A stretch of DNA of 64,000 nucleotides from NCBI RefSeq assembly GCF_014646115.1, contig NZ_BMMV01000007.1:101489-165488 (forward strand), read 5' to 3'. Under the pieces are notes generated by a model. That model saw only the letters and a program-made list of their open reading frames with translations. It was not told the origin of the DNA and did not search any database. The DNA is from Streptomyces camponoticapitis. GTDB lineage: Bacteria; Actinomycetota; Actinomycetes; Streptomycetales; Streptomycetaceae. Shown here piece after piece: positions 37,355 to 45,401 of this stretch; within the stretch, counting starts at the first letter, position 1; each line of letters begins with the position of its first letter. The translations under genes and the position numbers were made by a program.

Positions 37355-37863
37355 CCTCGGGGGCTCCGGCGGCCACGGGCGGGGAACGCGACCCGCTCGA
37401 TTTCAAGGCGGCGGTCGACGCGCGGACCGCCGCCGTCGAACGGCTCGCCACCGCGCCGTACGCCCCGCCCTGGCCGGACGGCGTGGACCCCGGCCGCTCC
37501 GGCGCCGGCGCGGACTTCGCGATCGTCGCGCTACGGGTCAGCCCCGACTTCTACGAGGACGAGGACGGCGACCTCCACGCGGCCGTCACCGACGAGTACG
37601 AGACGGAGCTGTGGGGAGTGGTCCTCGCCCTCGACACCCGGTGGGGCACGCACCTGACCGTCGGGCTGGAGGAGTACGGCGACCGGCATCTGGCCGGGGA
37701 GCCGGTGCCGCCGTTCTACGCGGCACTGTTCGACCTGGGCTACTTCGGCGACCTTCAGACGTGGCGGGTGGGCGGGCGGCTGGTCGCCGTCGGGGTGGGG
37801 CAGATGGACGCGGAGGAGCCCCTGGTGCTGTTCGCGGCGGTCAGCGGCGCGCCGGGCACCTGA
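37351..37863 (+). CDS. Unknown protein translationally coupled to the immunity gene
   Basis: A 170-residue acidic, soluble protein. Its GTG start overlaps the immunity-gene stop (GTGA, 4 bp), so the two are translated together. It has a folded-looking core (FAIVALRVSPDFYEDEDGDLHAAVTDEYETELWGVVLALD, then PFYAALFDLGYFGDLQTWRVGGRLVAVGVGQ) with many aromatic and acidic residues. I do not recognise the family. Coupling to the immunity gene suggests a second immunity or accessory factor for the toxin system. It converges with the following minus-strand gene, 33 bp away. Confidence 0.8.
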   Translation: MTSGAPAATGGERDPLDFKAAVDARTAAVERLATAPYAPPWPDGVDPGRSGAGADFAIVALRVSPDFYEDEDGDLHAAVTDEYETELWGVVLALDTRWGTHLTVGLEEYGDRHLAGEPVPPFYAALFDLGYFGDLQTWRVGGRLVAVGVGQMDAEEPLVLFAAVSGAPGT

Positions 37864-37896
37864 GGGCGCGCGGCCAGGACCCCCCGGCGGCGCCCG

Positions 37897-38439
37897 TCAG
37901 TCCTGGTCCGGGTCCTTGCCCTTGTCCCCCGGCGCCTTGGGCTGCTCCGGCTTCTTCTTCAACATCTCCGGGATCTCGGACGTCTCGGGCGTTTCGGCCT
38001 TCTCGGACGCCTTCGGCGCCTCGGGCCCGCCCGGCCTCAGCTCCGCGTCCCTGATCCGGGCGTCGAGAAGCAGCTGGTCCAGGTCCGTGATCTCGTCCGC
38101 GTAGATCCGCGACAGCGGTTGCGGTCCGACGTACTGCTGGCAGTTGCACTGCGCCAGCTCGTACCGCTTCGGCTTCTTGTTCTCGTCCCAGGCAGTCGCC
38201 ACCTCGACGTTCTCGTGGCACTTGCCCTGCTTGTCATGCTTGGCGAGATGGTGCGTACACCCGCAGACGGGCTCCGGCGGCCTGTGTGACTCCTCCAGGG
38301 CGAGCCGGCCGCCCTCAAGGAGCTTGATGCGCTCCACTCTTCGCTCGTGCCGGGTGCGCAGCGCGCTCCGGCCCGTATCGGCGACCCAGCTGAAGCCACC
38401 GACCATGAAGAAGACGAAAATCCACCACAGCCAGTTCAT
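37897..38439 (-). CDS. Membrane-anchored protein with a Cys/His cluster, unknown function
   Basis: A 180-residue protein. Residues 2-18 form a very hydrophobic anchor (NWLWWIFVFFMVGGFSW), then a basic coiled region, then a Cys/His-rich segment with CGC, HHLAKH, KCH and CNC that looks like a small metal-binding (zinc-ribbon-like) unit. The C-terminal 50 residues are Pro/Glu/Lys-rich and disordered. The ATG at 38439 is preferred because GAAGGGG lies 6 nt upstream; a GTG five codons earlier is possible. Likely peripheral to the toxin island. Confidence 0.75.
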   Translation of the reverse strand: MNWLWWIFVFFMVGGFSWVADTGRSALRTRHERRVERIKLLEGGRLALEESHRPPEPVCGCTHHLAKHDKQGKCHENVEVATAWDENKKPKRYELAQCNCQQYVGPQPLSRIYADEITDLDQLLLDARIRDAELRPGGPEAPKASEKAETPETSEIPEMLKKKPEQPKAPGDKGKDPDQD

Positions 38440-38582
38440 CCGCCGCCCCTTCACCCAATGAATTGGCGCATGCGTTCCCCCCAGGATAGAACGGACCGCG
38501 TAGGAACGGCCTCAGAGAGCGGGGGGCGACTTCGGGCCACATCCGGACATCACGCGCCACTCACGTCCCGTAAATCACATTT

Positions 38583-39221
38583 TCAGCGGTGCGCACCGCC
38601 GCGCCCACGCTCCGGCGCCGGGCTGAGTACGTGCCCGGCCCACCGCTGGTGGAGTACGACCCGGAGTGCGCCGAGCACGCCGATGACCAGCGCTATCACA
38701 CCGATTCCGACGAGATACGCCACCTCGCCGAGGCCCGCGGAGTCCGGCTGGCCACCGCCCGTCAGGGCCAGCCCCAGCCCTATGACACACAGCGCGACGG
38801 ACATTCCCAGCCACACTCCGCTCCGGGTGCCCGCGCGCAGCCCGTGGTCGCTCCCGGGATCCGGCGCCAGCTCGGCCCAGGCGTCGAGCCTCTCGCGCAC
38901 GGCACGGTCCTTGGCGACGCCGAATCCGGCGCCGATCACGGCGGGGACCAGGACGACAAGAGCGAGGCCCAGTTCGACCAGCCCAGTGATGTAGTCGGCC
39001 GTCCGGTCCTCGAAATGGCCGAGCCCGAGGCTGAACAGGACCCACCCCAGCCCCGCGCCGAGCCCGAGCGACCAGAGCCGCAGCATCCGCACGAGGGAGA
39101 GCCCGCGCCGCTGCAACTCCGTCATCGCGGCCGCACGCTCCGCGAGCAGCGACTCACGGTCGGGCCAGTCACGCAGGTGCGCGGGCGGCGGAGGGGGCGG
39201 TAACGGCGCACGACGGAACAT
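38583..39221 (-). CDS. Multi-pass membrane protein of unknown function
   Basis: A 212-residue protein with a Pro-rich N-terminus (PLPPPPPPAHL) and four hydrophobic segments: GLGAGLGWVLFSLGLG, GLVELGLALVVLVPAVIGAG, GVWLGMSVALCVIGLGLAL and VAYLVGIGVIALVIGVLGAL. The loops are short and charged and no catalytic motif is visible. It is transcribed toward the Cys/His membrane protein gene on the same strand, 143 bp away, and is divergent from the ArsR-fusion gene. Confidence 0.75.
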   Translation of the reverse strand: MFRRAPLPPPPPPAHLRDWPDRESLLAERAAAMTELQRRGLSLVRMLRLWSLGLGAGLGWVLFSLGLGHFEDRTADYITGLVELGLALVVLVPAVIGAGFGVAKDRAVRERLDAWAELAPDPGSDHGLRAGTRSGVWLGMSVALCVIGLGLALTGGGQPDSAGLGEVAYLVGIGVIALVIGVLGALRVVLHQRWAGHVLSPAPERGRGGAHR

Positions 39222-39300
39222 CCGGGGAGGCTATCGCCCGTGATCATCACCGATCCGCCGGGGATCACCACCACCGCTCCACGAGAGGGGCCCGCACCGA

Positions 39301-39351
39301 TTGACATGCAGCCACTTGGCTGCCTAACTTATAGGCAGCTGAATGGCTGCA
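39301..39351 (+). promoter_or_regulatory. Promoter and large inverted-repeat operator of the ArsR-AHSA1 gene
   Basis: TTGACA (39301-39306) and TAACTT (39325-39330) are 18 nt apart, a near-consensus vegetative promoter. Between and beyond them lie 20-bp inverted arms, 39307-39326 and 39332-39351, with three mismatches; each arm also holds GCAGCCA/GGCTGCC-type half-sites. The operator covers the -10 and start region, so binding of the encoded ArsR repressor would block its own transcription. Confidence 0.8.
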
Positions 39352-39373
39352 TATCAAGGGTCGAGGGTGACGC

Positions 39374-40180
39374 GTGATGGACGAAGTCTTCAAAGCGCTG
39401 GCCGATCCCGGCCGGCGCCGCCTGCTGGACAGTCTCGACGCCCGCGACGGGCAGAGCCTGCGGGAGCTGTGCGCCGAGCTCGACATGGCCAGGCAGTCGG
39501 TCAGCAAGCACCTGGCGGTGCTCGAAGCGGCGAACCTCGTCACCACCCTGCGGCGCGGCAGGGAGAAGCTCCACTACCTCAACGCCGTGCCGATCAACGC
39601 CATCGCCGACCGCTGGATGGACAAGTACGACCGCGGGCGGGCGAGCGCCCTCGCGGACCTCAGAACGGCACTGGAGGACACCACCATGACCACGAACGGC
39701 AACGGCGACCCCGCGTTCGTCTACCGCACCTACATCAGGACCACCCCCGAGAAGCTCTGGCGGGCACTGACCGACCCGGCCTTCACCACGCGCTACTGGG
39801 GCGTGACGTTCAAGTCGGACTGGCGGGCGGGGTCGGAGATGTCCTGGGAGCAGTTCGGCGTGAGGATCACCGACCCCGAGCAGGTCGTGCTGGAGTCGGA
39901 GCCGTACCGCCGCCTCTCCTACACCTGGCACACCATGACGCCGGAGTTCGCCGAGGCGGCCGGGCTGGGCGAGGAGTACCGCGCCAGGGCGGCGGCCGAG
40001 GAGCGGTCGAAGGTGACCTTCGAGATCGAGCCGATGGGCGCCATGGTCAAGCTGACCGTGATCCACGACGGCTTCGGGCCCGGATCCACCATCCTGTCGA
40101 GCGTCAGCGAGGGCTGGCCGGCGCTGCTGTCGAGCCTCAAGACCATGCTGGAGACGGGCGAGACGCTGCCCGAGGCATGA
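39374..40180 (+). CDS. Fusion of ArsR-type HTH regulator and AHSA1/SRPBCC domain
   Basis: A 268-residue protein. Residues 4-95 are an ArsR winged helix (FKALADPGRRRLLDSLDARDGQSLRELCAELDMARQSVSKHLAVLEAANLV), without the metal-binding Cys of ArsR/SmtB. After a hinge with TTMTTNGNG, residues 115-265 are an AHSA1-like START/SRPBCC domain (YIRTTPEKLWRALTDPAFTTRYWG, SEMSWEQFG, YTWHTM). In most bacteria these are separate adjacent genes; the internal Met-Thr-Thr at the hinge suggests an old gene fusion. GTG 39374 or ATG 39377 could be the start. The large palindrome over its promoter suggests autorepression. The ligand is unknown. Confidence 0.9.
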   Translation: MMDEVFKALADPGRRRLLDSLDARDGQSLRELCAELDMARQSVSKHLAVLEAANLVTTLRRGREKLHYLNAVPINAIADRWMDKYDRGRASALADLRTALEDTTMTTNGNGDPAFVYRTYIRTTPEKLWRALTDPAFTTRYWGVTFKSDWRAGSEMSWEQFGVRITDPEQVVLESEPYRRLSYTWHTMTPEFAEAAGLGEEYRARAAAEERSKVTFEIEPMGAMVKLTVIHDGFGPGSTILSSVSEGWPALLSSLKTMLETGETLPEA

Positions 40181-40207
40181 GGAGGGCAGATCGGGCGGCC
40201 GGCCGGC

Positions 40208-41470
40208 TCAGAGCCCGGCGGCCCGCTCCTCCAGCAGCGTGCGCTCCCGTTCGTTGCGGGTCAGCCCGGCCGCCCGTACGAACTCCGCCCGCGCCTCCTC
40301 CGTACGCCCCAGCCTCGCGAGCAGATCCCCGCGCACGCTCGGCAGCAGGTGGTAGCCCTTGAGCGCCGGCACCGCCGCCAGCGCGTCGACCAGCGCCAGG
40401 CCCGCTTCCGGCCCCTCGGCCATCGAGACGGCGACCGCGCGGTTCAGCTCCACGACGGGCGAGGGCGTGAGCGCGGCGAGCCGCCCGTACAGCGCGGCGA
40501 TCGTGGCCCAGTCCGTCTCCTCGTACGTCGCCGCCCTCGCGTGACACGCGGCGATCGCGGCCTGGAGTGCGTACGGGCCCGGGACGCCGTCCAGCGCGCT
40601 CGCCCGGGTCAGGGCCTCCACACCACGGCGGATCAGCAGCCGGTCCCAGCGGGCGCGGTTCTGGTCGGCGAGCAGGACGGGCGCGCCGTCGGGGCCGGTA
40701 CGGGTGGCGATACGGGACGCCTGAAGCTCCAACAGGGCGGCCAGGGCGTGCACTTCGGGCTCCTTTGGCATCAGCCCGGCCAGCACGCGCGCGAGCCGCA
40801 GCGCGTCCTCGCACAGGCCGGGGCGCAGCAGGTCGTCCCCGGCGGTCGCGGAGTAGCCCTCGTTGAAGACGAGATAGATGACCTCCAGCACGGACGCCAG
40901 GCGCGCCTCGCGCTCCGCGCCGTACGGCACCTCGAAGGGGACGCCCGCCTTGGCGAGACCGCGCTTGGCGCGCACGATGCGCTGGGCGACGGTCGGCTCC
41001 GGCACCAGAAAGGCGCGGGCGATCTCCTCGGTGGTGAGGCCGCCGAGCAGCCGCAGCGTGAGGGCGACCCGCGCCTCGGTGGACAGGACCGGGTGGCAGG
41101 AGACGAAGACGAGGCGCAGCAGGTCGTCGTCGATGTCGTCCGCCTCGGCGGGTTCGGGCGGCGGAGCGGAGTCCTCAAGAGTGCGGCCGACCTCGGCGAG
41201 CTTGCGCGCGTAGGTCTCGCGGCGGCGTACGAGATCGATGGCGCGGCGTCTGGCCGTGGCCATGAGCCATGCGCCCGGATTGTCCGGAACCCCTGATTCC
41301 GGCCACTGTTCCAGGGCGGCGACCAGGGCGTCCTGCGCCAGTTCCTCGGCGATGCCCACATCGCGTACGACGCGTGCGACGGCGGCGATGATCCGGGACT
41401 GCTCGATCCTGAACACCGCTTCCACCGCGCCCGCGCTGCCGCCGCCCTCGCCGTCTGCCGTCACGGCCAC
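40208..41470 (-). CDS. ECF42-type sigma factor with C-terminal TPR extension
   Basis: A 420-residue protein, about twice the length of an ordinary ECF sigma. Region 2 (EQSRIIAAVARVVRDVGIAEELAQDALVAALEQWP, PGAWLMATARRRAIDLVRRR) and region 4 (LTLRLLGGLTTEEIARAFLVPEPTVAQRIVRAKR) occupy the first 190 residues. The C-terminal 230 residues are a helical, TPR-like regulatory extension (YLVFNEGYSA, PSPVVELNRAVAVSMAEGPEAGLALVDAL). ECF42 factors are typically coupled to DGPF-domain proteins instead of anti-sigma factors; such a gene lies directly upstream. The GTG at 41470 is used; the true start could be the GTG at 41464. Confidence 0.92.
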   Translation of the reverse strand: MAVTADGEGGGSAGAVEAVFRIEQSRIIAAVARVVRDVGIAEELAQDALVAALEQWPESGVPDNPGAWLMATARRRAIDLVRRRETYARKLAEVGRTLEDSAPPPEPAEADDIDDDLLRLVFVSCHPVLSTEARVALTLRLLGGLTTEEIARAFLVPEPTVAQRIVRAKRGLAKAGVPFEVPYGAEREARLASVLEVIYLVFNEGYSATAGDDLLRPGLCEDALRLARVLAGLMPKEPEVHALAALLELQASRIATRTGPDGAPVLLADQNRARWDRLLIRRGVEALTRASALDGVPGPYALQAAIAACHARAATYEETDWATIAALYGRLAALTPSPVVELNRAVAVSMAEGPEAGLALVDALAAVPALKGYHLLPSVRGDLLARLGRTEEARAEFVRAAGLTRNERERTLLEERAAGL

Positions 41471-41521
41471 CCATCAGAACACCGGGGCGGACGGACGGCA
41501 AACGGACGCCGGGGGCGCCGG

Positions 41522-41875
41522 CTATTCGGCGATCTGACGGGTCTCGGCGGTCAGGGTCCAGTAGTCCTCGTGGATCTGGAGGAACCGCTTGGCCCACTCG
41601 ACGGCCTCGGCCTGTGTCTTGGCCTGGACGATCGAGTAACCGCCGATGACCTCCTTGGACTCGGTGAACGGCCCGTCGGTGACGGACAGCTTGCCGCCCG
41701 ACCAGGTCACCCGGGTCCCCTCGGCGGACGGGTGCAGCCCGCCGGTCTCCAGCATGGCGCCGGCCTTGTTCATCTCCTCGGCCAGCTTCCCCATCCGCTC
41801 GCCCAGTTCGGCGCTGTGGCCCTCGACCGGCTGGTTGGACTCGTCGAGGTGGATCAGGGTCATGAAGCGCGGCAT
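41522..41875 (-). CDS. DGPF/YCII-domain protein, partner of ECF42 sigma factor
   Basis: A 117-residue protein with the family-defining DGPF motif (LSVTDGPFTESKEVIGGY) and the ferredoxin-like YCII fold (PRFMTLIHLDE, AVEWAKRFLQIH). It lies upstream of the ECF42 gene on the same strand, the conserved arrangement of the ECF42 group. Its biochemical role is unknown; it may convey an oxidative or chemical signal. The ATG at 41875 has GAGGAG 5-6 nt upstream. Confidence 0.9.
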   Translation of the reverse strand: MPRFMTLIHLDESNQPVEGHSAELGERMGKLAEEMNKAGAMLETGGLHPSAEGTRVTWSGGKLSVTDGPFTESKEVIGGYSIVQAKTQAEAVEWAKRFLQIHEDYWTLTAETRQIAE

Positions 41876-41980
41876 GGTGACTCCTCGGTGTGCGGTGGCG
41901 GGCTGTTTCCCGCCTCTCACCCTTGCGTCGAACGGGCCGGGCCAGGATCGACACACGCCGCGATTTATTTCTCCGGTCCG

Positions 41981-42232
41981 TCAGTCGGCCGTCTCGAACC
42001 GCCAGCGGTGCACGGCCCGCGCCACCAGATCGCCGGCCGGCTCCGGGATCTCGGGCAGGTCCGCACCGTACGGCGCCTCCCACCAGGTCATCACCAGCAC
42101 CCGGCCGCCGGGCGCGGTGAGCGTCTCGCGGCGCTGCGGGGCGGGGGTGAGAGCCCGCGCACGGGCCCACTCCAGCAGCTCCTCGCCCCGGCCGGGGGCG
42201 GCCTTGGCCTCCCACATCAGCGCGACGGTCAT
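41981..42232 (-). CDS. Small protein of unknown function coupled to tsaD
   Basis: An 83-residue basic/neutral protein ([57 protein letters not shown]). Its ATG overlaps the tsaD stop codon (ATGA), so it is translated from the tsaD message. The start resembles antibiotic-biosynthesis monooxygenase-like (ABM) ferredoxin folds, and the length is typical, but I would not assign activity. Confidence 0.8.
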   Translation of the reverse strand: MTVALMWEAKAAPGRGEELLEWARARALTPAPQRRETLTAPGGRVLVMTWWEAPYGADLPEIPEPAGDLVARAVHRWRFETAD

Positions 42233-43326
42233 GAGTAGAGGTTCTCCTTGCCGACCTCGTGCACATGGTCGTGAGGATGCCGGTGGCCCGGTACGTGGGT
42301 CGCGGTCACCGGCAGCGAGGAGTCCGCCGAGAGGTCCCAGTCAGACGCGGGCCGGTTCCGCGCCACCATCTCGGCGCCGAGCGCGGCGACCATCGCACCG
42401 TTGTCCGTGCACAGCCCCGGCCGCGGCACCCGCAGCCGGACTCCCGCCCGCTCGCACCGGTCGGCGGCCAGCGCGCGCAGCCGGGAGTTGGCGGCGACAC
42501 CACCGCCGATCATCAGATGGTCCACGCCCTCGTCCTTGCAGGCGCGCACCGCCTTACGCGTCAGCACGTCCACCACCGCCTCCTGGAAGGACGCGGCCAC
42601 GTCCCGTACGGGAACGTCCTCGCCCGCCGCGCGCCTCGCCTCGATCCACCGCGCGACCGACGTCTTGAGGCCGGAGAAGGAGAAGTCGTAGGGCGCGTCG
42701 CGCGGACCGGTGAGTCCGCGCGGGAACGCGATCGCCGCCGGGTCGCCCTCGCGGGCGAGCCGGTCGATCACCGGGCCGCCGGGGAAGCCCAGTTGAAGCA
42801 CGCGCGCGATCTTGTCGAAGGCCTCGCCCGCCGCGTCGTCGATGGTCGCGCCCAGGGGCCGTACGTCGGCGGTGATGTCCGGCGCCAGCAGCAGCGACGA
42901 GTGCCCGCCGCTGACCAGCAGCGCCATCGTCGGCTCGGGCAGCGGTCCGTGCTCCAGCTGGTCGACGCAGATGTGCGAGGCGAGGTGGTTCACGCCGTAG
43001 AGGGGCTTGCCGAGCGCGTACGCGTACGCCTTCGCGGCCGACACCCCGACCAGCAGCGCCCCGGCCAGCCCGGGACCGGCCGTGACCGCGATCCCGTCGA
43101 GGTCGCGGGCGCTCACCCCGGCCTCCTTCAGCGCACGCTCGACCGTCGGCACCATGGCCTCCAGGTGCGCGCGCGAGGCGACCTCCGGTACGACGCCGCC
43201 GAAGCGGGCGTGCTCGTCGACGCTGGAGGCGATGGCGTCGGCGAGCAGGGTCGTACCGCGGACGATGCCCACGCCCGTCTCGTCGCACGAGGTCTCGATG
43301 CCGAGGACGAGAGGTTCGTCAGCCAT
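42229..43326 (-). CDS. tsaD: tRNA N6-adenosine threonylcarbamoyltransferase TsaD
   Basis: A 365-residue Kae1/Qri7-family enzyme that transfers threonylcarbamoyl to A37 of ANN-decoding tRNAs (t6A). It has the ASKHA signature [15 protein letters not shown], the metal-binding histidines in [13 protein letters not shown], and [26 protein letters not shown] and a His-rich C-terminus ([11 protein letters not shown]) are also visible. AAGGAAC precedes the ATG at 43326. The start overlaps the rimI 3' end by 8 bp and its stop overlaps the next small gene by 4 bp, so tsaB-rimI-tsaD form one coupled operon. Confidence 0.97.
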   Translation of the reverse strand: MADEPLVLGIETSCDETGVGIVRGTTLLADAIASSVDEHARFGGVVPEVASRAHLEAMVPTVERALKEAGVSARDLDGIAVTAGPGLAGALLVGVSAAKAYAYALGKPLYGVNHLASHICVDQLEHGPLPEPTMALLVSGGHSSLLLAPDITADVRPLGATIDDAAGEAFDKIARVLQLGFPGGPVIDRLAREGDPAAIAFPRGLTGPRDAPYDFSFSGLKTSVARWIEARRAAGEDVPVRDVAASFQEAVVDVLTRKAVRACKDEGVDHLMIGGGVAANSRLRALAADRCERAGVRLRVPRPGLCTDNGAMVAALGAEMVARNRPASDWDLSADSSLPVTATHVPGHRHPHDHVHEVGKENLYS

Positions 43327-43828
43327 TGATCTCTGTTCCTTGTCTGGGGACGCCCCGTTCGTCGTGCATCGACAGGCGCATGACGAGGGCGTCGACGTTG
43401 CCCGGCTGGTAGTAGCCCCGGCGGAAGCCGATGGGCTCGAAGCCGAACCGCTCGTACAGCTTCTGCGCGCGGGGGTTGTCCACCCGCACTTCGAGCAGGA
43501 CCTCCTCGCACTCGAAGGCGGTGGCGTGCTGGAGGAGATCGGTGAGCAGCCGCGAGCCGAGCCCGGTCCCCCAGCGGTCGCGGGCGGCGGCGATGGTCTG
43601 TACGTCGCCGAGACCACCGGCCGCGGCGAGTCCGGCGTAGCCGACGATCCGGCCGTCGTCGGCCTCGGCGACCACGTAGCGGCGGGTGGCGGCGGGCCCG
43701 CGCGCGTGGGCCAGCTCGGACCAGAACATCCCCGGTGACCAGGCGTCCTCGGGGAACAGCTCGTACTCCAGGGCGAGCACGGCCTCGATGTCCCACCAGC
43801 GCATCTCGCGCAGCGTCGTGTCGGTCAC
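43319..43828 (-). CDS. rimI: Ribosomal-protein-alanine N-acetyltransferase
   Basis: A 169-residue GNAT acetyltransferase. The acetyl-CoA loop reads [20 protein letters not shown], and the C-terminal motif [25 protein letters not shown] is typical of RimI, which acetylates the N-terminus of ribosomal protein S18. It lies between tsaB and tsaD in many actinobacteria. The GTG at 43828 overlaps the tsaB stop by 4 bp, which fixes the start. Some RimI homologues have broader targets. Confidence 0.93.
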   Translation of the reverse strand: MTDTTLREMRWWDIEAVLALEYELFPEDAWSPGMFWSELAHARGPAATRRYVVAEADDGRIVGYAGLAAAGGLGDVQTIAAARDRWGTGLGSRLLTDLLQHATAFECEEVLLEVRVDNPRAQKLYERFGFEPIGFRRGYYQPGNVDALVMRLSMHDERGVPRQGTEING

Positions 43829-44484
43829 TTCGGGGTGACCACCTTGTAGTTCTTGGGTACCTGCGCGTCGGGACGGCGCAGATAGAGGGGCAGCGCGGGG
43901 AGGAACGCGTCGCCGTCGCCCGCCGCGAGTCTCCCGGCGGCGAGGGACGCGAGCGCGGCGGCCGACTGGTGCTCGGGTCCGCGCGCGTCCGGGAACGCCT
44001 CCGGGTAGAGCGTGCCGCCGGCCCCGACGACCGGCAGCCCGGCCAGCTCGGCCGCGATGTCGGCGGGCCGGTCGACGGCGGGCTCGGTCAGCCGCGTACG
44101 GGAGTCGGCGTAGCGCGCCCAGTAGACCTCCTTGCGGCGCGCGTCCGTCGCGACCACGAAGGGCTCGTCGAGCCCGGCGGCGTACGCGAGTCCGTCCAGC
44201 GTGCACAGGCCGTGGACCGGCACCCCGAGCGTCGAGCCGAAGGCCGCGGCCGTGACGAGGCCCACGCGCAGTCCGGTGTACGGGCCGGGGCCGACGCCGA
44301 CGACCAGGTCCGTCACGGCTCCGAGCGGGAGACCGGCCTCGGCGAGGACGCGGTTTACGGCGGGCAGCAGCAGTTCGCCGTGGCGCCGGGAGTCGACCTG
44401 GCTCTCGGCGGCGAGGACGGAGACACCGTCGTGCAGGGCGGCGGTGACGGCGGGCGTGGCGGTATCAACGGCGAGCAGGAGCAC
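43825..44484 (-). CDS. tsaB: t6A biosynthesis protein TsaB
   Basis: A 219-residue ASKHA-family partner of TsaD. Visible motifs are LLLAVDTATPAVTAALHDG and the signature GVGPGPYTGLRVGLVTAAAFG; it lacks the TsaD metal-binding histidines. TsaB scaffolds the TsaD-TsaE complex. The GTG at 44484 is the first start in the frame and gives the correct N-terminal strand; a second overlapping GTG (44486) is out of frame. First gene of tsaB-rimI-tsaD. Confidence 0.94.
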   Translation of the reverse strand: MLLLAVDTATPAVTAALHDGVSVLAAESQVDSRRHGELLLPAVNRVLAEAGLPLGAVTDLVVGVGPGPYTGLRVGLVTAAAFGSTLGVPVHGLCTLDGLAYAAGLDEPFVVATDARRKEVYWARYADSRTRLTEPAVDRPADIAAELAGLPVVGAGGTLYPEAFPDARGPEHQSAAALASLAAGRLAAGDGDAFLPALPLYLRRPDAQVPKNYKVVTPK

Positions 44485-44598
44485 ACAAACAGCCTACGGC
44501 TCCCCCGGGCGCCCCTGGGGCCGGGCACGGCAGCCCGGCCGCCCCGCCGGCTGCTGCTAACGTCACCACGCATACGTACGTACGAGAGGTGGATCAAG

Positions 44599-45156
44599 GT
44601 GTCCAGGAGCAGCTCGGGATTTGTGGCCGGGCTCACCGCGCTGGCCGTGGCCGCCGTCGGTTTCCTCGCGTACCAGGCTTCGGCGAACGTGCCGGACGAC
44701 CTCGCGTCGCCCAAGAAGCCGGGCACCTCGGCGTCGGGCGCCCCCGCGGCCAAGGAGAAGAAGAAGGACGCGCACCCGGTGCCCGCGCGGTCGGGCACCG
44801 GCCAGCGCGTCGTGTACGCGCTGGCCGCCAAGCGCGTGTGGCTGGTGGGCGAGGCGGCGGGTCGGAAGCCGCGGACCTTCGTGGTCATGCCGAGCACCGT
44901 GAACCCGCCCCCGGGGACGTATCAGGTCACCTCACGCTCCGGGCAGGTCACCGGATCGGACGGCGTGGACATCGAGCACGTGGTGCGGTTCGCCGATGTC
45001 GAGCAGGTCGCGATCGGCTTCAGCGCGGCCGTGGACGGGACGATGGCGAAGCCGGACCCGAATCTGCGGACGGGCGGCGTGCGGATGACACCGGCGGACG
45101 GCGACGCGATGTGGGCATTCGCGACGATCGGTTCGAAGATCGTCGTCGTCCCGTAG
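44599..45156 (+). CDS. Exported L,D-transpeptidase-like protein without catalytic residues
   Basis: A 185-residue exported protein. The N-terminal hydrophobic helix (residues 7-25, FVAGLTALAVAAVGFLAY) is followed by a Ser/Ala/Lys linker. The rest follows the YkuD L,D-transpeptidase pattern: RVWLVGEAAGRKPRTFVVMPS, PPGTYQVTSRSGQVTG, then the C-terminal RTGGVRMTPADGDAMWAFATIGSKIVVV. In active enzymes this last motif is SHGCVR; here His is replaced by Thr158 and the catalytic Cys by Gly160. It is therefore probably a non-catalytic wall-binding protein. The GTG at 44599 has AGAGG 9 nt upstream. Divergent from tsaB. Confidence 0.8.
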   Translation: MSRSSSGFVAGLTALAVAAVGFLAYQASANVPDDLASPKKPGTSASGAPAAKEKKKDAHPVPARSGTGQRVVYALAAKRVWLVGEAAGRKPRTFVVMPSTVNPPPGTYQVTSRSGQVTGSDGVDIEHVVRFADVEQVAIGFSAAVDGTMAKPDPNLRTGGVRMTPADGDAMWAFATIGSKIVVVP

Positions 45157-45205
45157 CCGGATTCCACGGCCGGTCCCGCAAACGCGGTACCGGCTCCTCG
45201 CTCGA

Positions 45206-45373
45206 CTACGCCGCTTCGTCGTCCTCGTCCGCCCCGGACCCGGTCGGAGGCGTCGACACAGCACTGGCCGCCGCGCACGATGCCAGCAGATCGCTCATCG
45301 ACACGGACGACGGGTCCGGGGACGGGATCGTCGGCTGCGACGGTCGCGCTCCGGTGCTCTCTGTTGCCGGCAT
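45206..45373 (-). CDS. Small 55-residue protein, unknown function
   Basis: The ATG at 45373 has a perfect AGGAGG 5 nt upstream and the frame ends in TAG at 45206. The protein begins MPATESTGARPSQPTIP and contains SVSMSDLLASCAAASAVSTPP, ending in an acidic tail. The N-terminal half is Pro/Ser/Thr-rich and the middle has Ser, Cys and Ala, a composition seen in small peptide precursors, but there is no modification enzyme nearby. A 22-bp palindrome lies 29 bp upstream. It is divergent from the sigma-factor pseudogene. Function unknown. Confidence 0.7.
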   Translation of the reverse strand: MPATESTGARPSQPTIPSPDPSSVSMSDLLASCAAASAVSTPPTGSGADEDDEAA

Positions 45374-45401
45374 GGATGCCTCCTGAGGCTCCGGGGGCAG
45401 G

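Noticed and set aside
44485..44598. Self-complementary CGTACGTACG as operator
   Set aside because: Short alternating palindromes of this type occur by chance and no second copy was seen nearby.
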